11,247 bases of DNA from an uncultured Ruminococcus sp. GTDB lineage: Bacteria; Bacillota_A; Clostridia; Oscillospirales; Ruminococcaceae. A program made the position numbers and the translations under genes. The stretch's first letter is position 1. Each line of letters opens with the position of its first letter. Positions 7,657 through 11,247 of the stretch are shown here, piece by piece. The stretch spans positions 1-11,247 of the forward strand of contig CAMOXW010000245.1 in NCBI GenBank assembly GCA_946629405.1, in the 5' to 3' direction. Under the pieces are notes generated by a model. That model was not told where the DNA came from and did no database searches. It saw only the letters and a program-made list of their open reading frames with translations.

Positions 7657-7697
7657 GTTAATAATAGATTTAGCGTATACATTATTTCATAATTTTT

Positions 7698-7703
7698 GGA
7701 GGG
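7698..7703 (+). promoter_or_regulatory. Ribosome binding site deciding the pectate lyase start
   Basis: GGAGGG lies five bases before the ATG at 7709, the only in-frame start after the predicted transcription start that is followed by a signal-peptide-like sequence. Confidence 0.8.
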
Positions 7704-7708
7704 ATATT

Positions 7709-10234
7709 ATGCATAACGGTACAAAAAGGCTTGCTGCCTTCATCACAGGTCTTACGGCCATCCTTTCGTGCGCTTCCGGTATGGCTCCGCCAAGCAGCAA
7801 TAATACCGCTGATGCCGCTTCATCGAAGATACTTGCTTTCCCCGGCGCTGTCGGTGCGGGTAAGTATACCACCGGCGGCCGCGGAGGCGAGATCTACCAC
7901 GTCACAAACCTCAACGACAGCGGAACAGGCTCGTTCCGTGACGCTGTAAGCAAACCGAACCGTATCGTCGTATTCGACGTAAGCGGAACTATCGAGCTGA
8001 AGGGCAATATCATCTGCTCCGATAACATCACTATCGCCGGCCAGACTGCTCCCGGAGGCTCCGGTATCACCCTCAAGAACTACAAAATGGGCATGGGCGG
8101 CGACAACATCATCTGCCGCTATATAAGCTCGCGCCCCGGCCCCTACGCTTCCACAAGCTCAGGCAACGACGCATGGGGCGGCGCAAAGGGCTCACACTCA
8201 ATCATTGACCACTGCTCAATGGGCTGGACTACCGACGAACAGTGGGGACTTTACTCAAACAATGAATACTACACGGTGCAGTATTCAGTCCTCGGTCCCG
8301 CCGACTCATGGGGAGGACACTCAAAGGGCCTCCACGGCTTCGGCATAATGATGGGCAAGGGATACCTCACCTTCGACCACAACCTCATCATCCACAACGT
8401 TTCACGAAACTTCCGCGGAAAGGTCGTCGGTCAGGAGACCGCCGACTTCACCAATAACGTCATCTACGACTGGGGCTACCAGACTGCCTACGGCACCATT
8501 GGTCATCTCAACTACGTCAATAACTTCCTCAAAGCAGGCAATTCCACCACCGGAGGCTACCACTGGATGTATGTTGACAGCGGAACAAGTCCCCAGAACT
8601 TCAAGGTTTACTGCGACGGCAACAAGATGCTAAACAAAGACGGCTCCGTTCACAGCATCACCAATGACAACTGGTCAGGCGTTACCCTCAAGACCGCTAT
8701 CGGCATCACTATGGACGACCTCCACAGCTACTCCCCCTTCCAGACCGTTGTGGACGGCGAGGACCTTTCAACTTCTACGTCCTGCGAGAGCGCCGATGCT
8801 GCCTTCGACCATGTTGTGAGCTTCGCCGGAAACGGCATATCCCCCGGCAAGCGTACCGCTATCGACCAGCAGTGTGCAAGCGAAACAAAGAACGGCACCG
8901 GTTCGTGCTCCGGTACTGCCGTATACGACGAATCAGAGACCAAGCTCGACAGCTACAATATAAAGTGCGGCGTGACCTATACCTACCCCGACGCGGTTCT
9001 CCAGAAGGAGATAACCGATGCCGATAATGACGGAATGGACGATACATGGGAGCTCGCAAGAGGTCTTGATCCCAGCGATCCGACCGATTATAAGGGCGAC
9101 TACTGCGGTCAGGGCTACATGAATATCGAATACTATATCAATGACCTCACAGTAAATTCCTTCCCTGAGGGTGTTGTTGAGCTTTCTCCCGAGGCCGCTG
9201 TTGACCCGATATCTGCTTTTGAAACTATAGAGGCTGAAAGCTTTACAGCTCAGGAGGGTATCCGCACCGAGGATACTGCCGGCGGCGGACAGAACATCGG
9301 CTTCGTCGAGAATGGTGACTGGATGATGTTCCGGAAGGTCGATTTCGAGAACGGTGCAAGGACCTTCAAGGCGCGTATGTCAGGAAATCCCGCGACCATT
9401 GAGCTTTATACCGGAAGCATAGGTACAACTCCCGCAGCTAAGATAAACTTCCCCGGAACGTCCGGATTCAGCGACTATCAGGACTTCGAGTTCAATATCC
9501 CGACGATAAGCGGCACTGCTAACCTCTACCTGAAATTCACCGGCGGCGAGGGCTACCTGCTCAATATGGACAGCTTCGCCTTCGGCAAGGAAGCTATCCC
9601 GCTGAACGGAAATCTTTTCAAGGACGTTCAGGTAAGTGAAAATGCATACCCTACGGTCTGGGCAATTGCACCGTCTGCCGCTGTTGGTTCAAGGATATTC
9701 GGCGACAGGGATTTCACAATTTCTGAACTGCAAACCGGACTCGAAGGTGCTGAGATCCTCCTCACAGCCTGCGATGCCAAGAATATAAGCGGTGATACAG
9801 CTACCTTCACTGCCGGTAAAGATATGAAGCTCATTGTCGGCCTTGATTCGCGCGTGGAAAAAGCTCCCGAATGGTTAAGCAGCTACACACTTATGCGGAC
9901 ACTCCTCAAATCGTCAAACGATGTTACATTTATGGTCTACGAAAAAACTGTCAAGGCTGGCGAAATAATAACACTCGGCAGCAACGAACAGTCATATATG
10001 TGCGTAAACTTCGTTGTTCTCGGCGTTCCTGACGTAAGTGAACCGGAAGCTCTCACAGGTGATGTGAATATCGACGGCAGCGTTGACCTCGCGGATATAG
10101 TAACGCTTTCCAACCACCTTCTCGGCAGAAAGGCTATGACTGCCGATCAGGGTAAGCTCGCCGACATGAACGGCGACAACACGGTCGATGTGTTCGACCT
10201 CATACGCCTAAGACGCGCAGTATTCACTGCGTGA
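7709..10234 (+). CDS. Secreted modular pectate lyase (PL1) with CBM6 and type I dockerin
   Basis: The product has 841 residues. Residues 1-38 are a signal peptide (MHNGTKRLAAFITG, hydrophobic core, cleavage probably near ADAAS); the LSC at 19-21 only weakly resembles a lipobox. The PL1 parallel beta-helix spans about 41-430. It contains FPGAVGAGKYTTGGRGG, an IDHCSMGW block with acidic residues (D167, D176, E177) that fit the calcium/substrate site, and SRNFRGK, where R233 matches the catalytic arginine region of the family. Such enzymes cleave polygalacturonate by calcium-dependent beta-elimination. A calcium-type linker DADNDGMDDTWE (437-448) with GLDPSDPTD follows. Next come a CBM6-like module (about 506-627, IEAESF and NGDWMMF motifs), an unassigned module (about 632-778) and a C-terminal dockerin (785-838) with two loops, DVNIDGSVDLAD and DMNGDNTVDVFD. 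The dockerin implies assembly on a scaffoldin. The gene has its own promoter and terminator. Confidence 0.93.
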   Translation: MHNGTKRLAAFITGLTAILSCASGMAPPSSNNTADAASSKILAFPGAVGAGKYTTGGRGGEIYHVTNLNDSGTGSFRDAVSKPNRIVVFDVSGTIELKGNIICSDNITIAGQTAPGGSGITLKNYKMGMGGDNIICRYISSRPGPYASTSSGNDAWGGAKGSHSIIDHCSMGWTTDEQWGLYSNNEYYTVQYSVLGPADSWGGHSKGLHGFGIMMGKGYLTFDHNLIIHNVSRNFRGKVVGQETADFTNNVIYDWGYQTAYGTIGHLNYVNNFLKAGNSTTGGYHWMYVDSGTSPQNFKVYCDGNKMLNKDGSVHSITNDNWSGVTLKTAIGITMDDLHSYSPFQTVVDGEDLSTSTSCESADAAFDHVVSFAGNGISPGKRTAIDQQCASETKNGTGSCSGTAVYDESETKLDSYNIKCGVTYTYPDAVLQKEITDADNDGMDDTWELARGLDPSDPTDYKGDYCGQGYMNIEYYINDLTVNSFPEGVVELSPEAAVDPISAFETIEAESFTAQEGIRTEDTAGGGQNIGFVENGDWMMFRKVDFENGARTFKARMSGNPATIELYTGSIGTTPAAKINFPGTSGFSDYQDFEFNIPTISGTANLYLKFTGGEGYLLNMDSFAFGKEAIPLNGNLFKDVQVSENAYPTVWAIAPSAAVGSRIFGDRDFTISELQTGLEGAEILLTACDAKNISGDTATFTAGKDMKLIVGLDSRVEKAPEWLSSYTLMRTLLKSSNDVTFMVYEKTVKAGEIITLGSNEQSYMCVNFVVLGVPDVSEPEALTGDVNIDGSVDLADIVTLSNHLLGRKAMTADQGKLADMNGDNTVDVFDLIRLRRAVFTA

Positions 10235-10243
10235 TCTCCCTCC

Positions 10244-10278
10244 AAAACGGCGGCTCTTTACGGGCTGCCGTTGTTTTA
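10244..10278 (+). terminator. Intrinsic terminator of the pectate lyase gene
   Basis: A 9-bp stem with one G-T pair, AACGGCGGC (10246-10254) and GCTGCCGTT (10264-10272), encloses a 9-base loop. It starts 12 bases after the stop codon and is followed by the T-rich sequence TTGTTTT. Confidence 0.8.
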
Positions 10279-10428
10279 TGTGTGGCCGATGTCAGACCCC
10301 CGCAAAGCATTCCGGACAAATCAAAAATTTAATCATTGCGAATTATGAGCAGGTTTTACAGATTTTTGAGATATCGGATATCAACAAAGGGCTGTTTGCA
10401 CAAACTTGAAAAAATTGCAAAAAACCTG
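10279..10428. other. Intergenic stretch between the pectate lyase terminator and the feo promoter
   Basis: No gene, RNA or clear binding site was recognised. The only structure is GATATC repeated in direct orientation with one G between (GATATCGGATATC, near 10369-10382), within a slightly imperfect palindrome starting TTGA and ending TCAA. Confidence 0.4.
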
Positions 10429-10457
10429 TTGACTTAATGAGAAGCATGATGTATAAT
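10429..10457 (+). promoter_or_regulatory. Sigma-A promoter of the feo operon
   Basis: TTGACT (10429-10434) and TATAAT (10452-10457) are separated by 17 bases. The predicted start, near 10464, falls inside the inverted repeat that follows, so a protein bound there would block initiation. Confidence 0.9.
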
Positions 10458-10460
10458 ATA

Positions 10461-10486
10461 ATAAGGTTAGCAAGTCCTAACCTTAT
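10461..10486. promoter_or_regulatory. Operator of the feo operon, probable DtxR-family metal repressor box
   Basis: ATAAGGTTAG and CTAACCTTAT are perfect 10-bp inverted arms around CAAGTC. The GGTTAG / CTAACC halves are those of DtxR/IdeR-type iron boxes (family consensus TTAGGTTAG-CTAACCTAA), but the 6-base centre is wider than the classic one. The position just downstream of the -10 and over the start site, ahead of ferrous iron uptake genes, supports iron-dependent repression. The regulator gene is not in the window. Confidence 0.78.
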
Positions 10487-10513
10487 TGCGCTCAATTTTA
10501 TAAGGAGGAATTT

Positions 10514-10726
10514 ATGATGCCGCTTTCACTTGCGAACATAGGAGAAGAATACACTATCCAGAGGCTCGGCGGAACGCCTGAGGTCAAAAAGCACCTCGAA
10601 AACCTCGGCTTCGTTTCCGGCGGTACTGTAAAGGTCGTCAATACCGTTGACGGTAACCTCATCGTGAACGTCAAGGAGGCAAGGATCGCTATAAGCCGCG
10701 AAATGGCGCAGAAGATCATGGTCTGA
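10514..10726 (+). CDS. feoA: FeoA-family protein, first copy (divergent)
   Basis: This 70-residue protein has the small SH3-like FeoA fold pattern: PLSLANIGEEYTIQRL, then a helix VKKHLENLGF, a glycine-rich turn SGGTVKVV and the closing strand ARIAISREMAQKIMV. FeoA proteins are cytosolic partners thought to bind FeoB and help ferrous iron uptake. This copy lacks the PLGDPLEV and RGYELSIRK motifs of the second copy and has NTVDGNLIVNVKEARIAISRE instead, split here as NTVDGNLIV and NVKEARIAI. AAGGAGG (10502-10508) precedes two adjacent ATGs; the second (10517) has the more usual 8-base spacing and would remove one residue. It is first in the operon, directly after the operator. Confidence 0.88.
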   Translation: MMPLSLANIGEEYTIQRLGGTPEVKKHLENLGFVSGGTVKVVNTVDGNLIVNVKEARIAISREMAQKIMV

Positions 10727-10759
10727 GCCGCGGCGGAGATTTTTTTAAGGAGGATAAGT

Positions 10760-10978
10760 ATGACTCTCAGAGATGTCAATATCGGCGACACCGTCACCGT
10801 TAAGAAGCTTACCGGAGAGGGCGCAGTCAAGCGCCGTATCATGGATATGGGACTCACCAAGGGCGTGCAGGTAACTGTCCGCAAGGTAGCTCCCCTCGGA
10901 GACCCGCTCGAGGTCACAGTCAGAGGCTACGAGCTCTCTATCCGCAAGGCTGACGCTGCTATGGTAGAAGTGCAGTAA
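10760..10978 (+). CDS. feoA: FeoA-family protein, second copy (canonical)
   Basis: This 72-residue protein is close to the standard FeoA pattern: TLRDVNIGDTVTVKKL, GEGAVKRRIMDMGLTKG, VAPLGDPLEVTVRGYEL and SIRKADAAMVEV. AAGGAGG (10747-10753) lies six bases before the ATG, and the gap from the first feoA is only 33 bases, so the two are co-transcribed. Tandem feoA genes before feoB are common in Firmicutes. It probably acts as the regular FeoB partner at the membrane; the functional split between the two copies is not known. Confidence 0.92.
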   Translation: MTLRDVNIGDTVTVKKLTGEGAVKRRIMDMGLTKGVQVTVRKVAPLGDPLEVTVRGYELSIRKADAAMVEVQ

Positions 10979-11000
10979 GCCTGATTTTTTTGGAGATTGG

Positions 11001-11014
11001 TTAGTTTGGACTAA
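11001..11014. promoter_or_regulatory. TTAG-N6-CTAA element before feoB, first copy
   Basis: TTAG, six bases (TTTGGA), CTAA: the same core geometry as the operator of the feoA promoter, in the 95-base gap before feoB. It overlaps a weak promoter-like pair, TTGGAC (11006-11011) with TAATAA (11031-11036), whose 19-base spacer is long. Confidence 0.5.
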
Positions 11015-11019
11015 TATAG

Positions 11020-11033
11020 TTAGAATTTGCTAA
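11020..11033. promoter_or_regulatory. TTAG-N6-CTAA element before feoB, second copy
   Basis: TTAG, six bases (AATTTG), CTAA. It starts 19 bases after the first copy, close to two helical turns, so two repressor dimers could bind on nearly the same face of the helix. Its outer arms are less symmetric than those of the feoA operator. Confidence 0.45.
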
Positions 11034-11073
11034 TAATTATTGTTCCGGCTGACAGAAAGTGAGGATAATTTCA

Positions 11074-11247
11074 ATGAGTATCAGAATCGCGCTCGCAGGC
11101 AACCCGAACTGCGGCAAGACTACCCTCTTCAACGCCCTGACAGGCTCCAATCAGTTCGTTGGTAACTGGCCCGGCGTTACGGTGGAGAAAAAGGAGGGCA
11201 AGCTCAAAAAACTCGACGGCGTGGTCATCACCGACCTGCCCGGTATC
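11074..11247 (+). CDS. feoB: Ferrous iron transporter FeoB, N-terminal part, cut by window end
   Basis: The first 58 residues carry the FeoB G-protein domain: G1 GNPNCGKT (9-16), the switch I / G2 region NWPGVTVE (31-38, T36) and G3 DLPG (54-57). FeoB is a polytopic inner-membrane GTPase transporter for Fe(II); the remaining roughly 600 or more residues lie beyond the window. GAGGA (11061-11065) is eight bases before the ATG. The 95-base gap from the second feoA holds two TTAG-N6-CTAA elements, which may give feoB its own iron control in addition to read-through from the feoA promoter. Confidence 0.95.
   Translation, partial: MSIRIALAGNPNCGKTTLFNALTGSNQFVGNWPGVTVEKKEGKLKKLDGVVITDLPGI

Noticed and set aside
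7655..7708. Upstream ATG at 7655 as the pectate lyase start
   Set aside because: It lies in the -10 hexamer, upstream of the predicted transcription start, and has no ribosome binding site.
10727..10746. GCCGCGG plus T-run between the two feoA genes as a terminator
   Set aside because: GCCGCGGC is palindromic without a loop and forms no stable hairpin; the genes are also tightly spaced with a strong ribosome binding site.

Overview
The window looks like chromosomal DNA from a cellulosome-forming gut or rumen Firmicute, most likely a Ruminococcus of the R. flavefaciens / R. champanellensis type. Three things support this. There is a secreted family 48 glycoside hydrolase. There is a pectate lyase ending in a two-repeat type I dockerin. 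The other genes have strong Gram-positive ribosome binding sites and near-consensus sigma-A promoters. The genus is an inference from gene content; no rRNA or other taxonomic marker is present.

Layout. (1) 1-2217, minus strand: a GH48 processive cellulase with a signal peptide, cut off at its C-terminus by the window edge. It has a perfect TTGACA-17-TATAAT promoter at 2377-2405 and a leader of about 150 nt. (2) 2406-2795: a divergent intergenic region rich in A/T tracts. (3) 2796-7468, plus strand: a tightly packed four-gene operon encoding an ABC ATPase, an ABC-2 type permease of the GldF type, a GldG-type membrane-anchored auxiliary protein and a DUF4340 protein. It closes with a strong intrinsic terminator. 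(4) 7628-10278: a single-gene unit for a secreted modular pectate lyase (PL1, Ca-binding linker, CBM6, an unassigned module, dockerin), with its own promoter and terminator. (5) 10429-11247: a ferrous iron uptake operon, feoA-feoA-feoB (feoB truncated by the window end). The feoA promoter overlaps a perfect 10-6-10 inverted repeat, and two related TTAG-N6-CTAA elements precede feoB.

How the parts relate. The GH48 enzyme and the pectate lyase are extracellular plant cell wall degrading enzymes; the lyase would attach to a scaffoldin through its dockerin. The ABC operon between them is the least characterised part. Its homologues are known from the Bacteroidetes gliding and secretion literature (GldA/F/G), but its substrate in Firmicutes is not established. 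The Feo genes are a separate iron-regulated housekeeping unit. No rRNA, tRNA, CRISPR array, insertion sequence or phage gene was seen.
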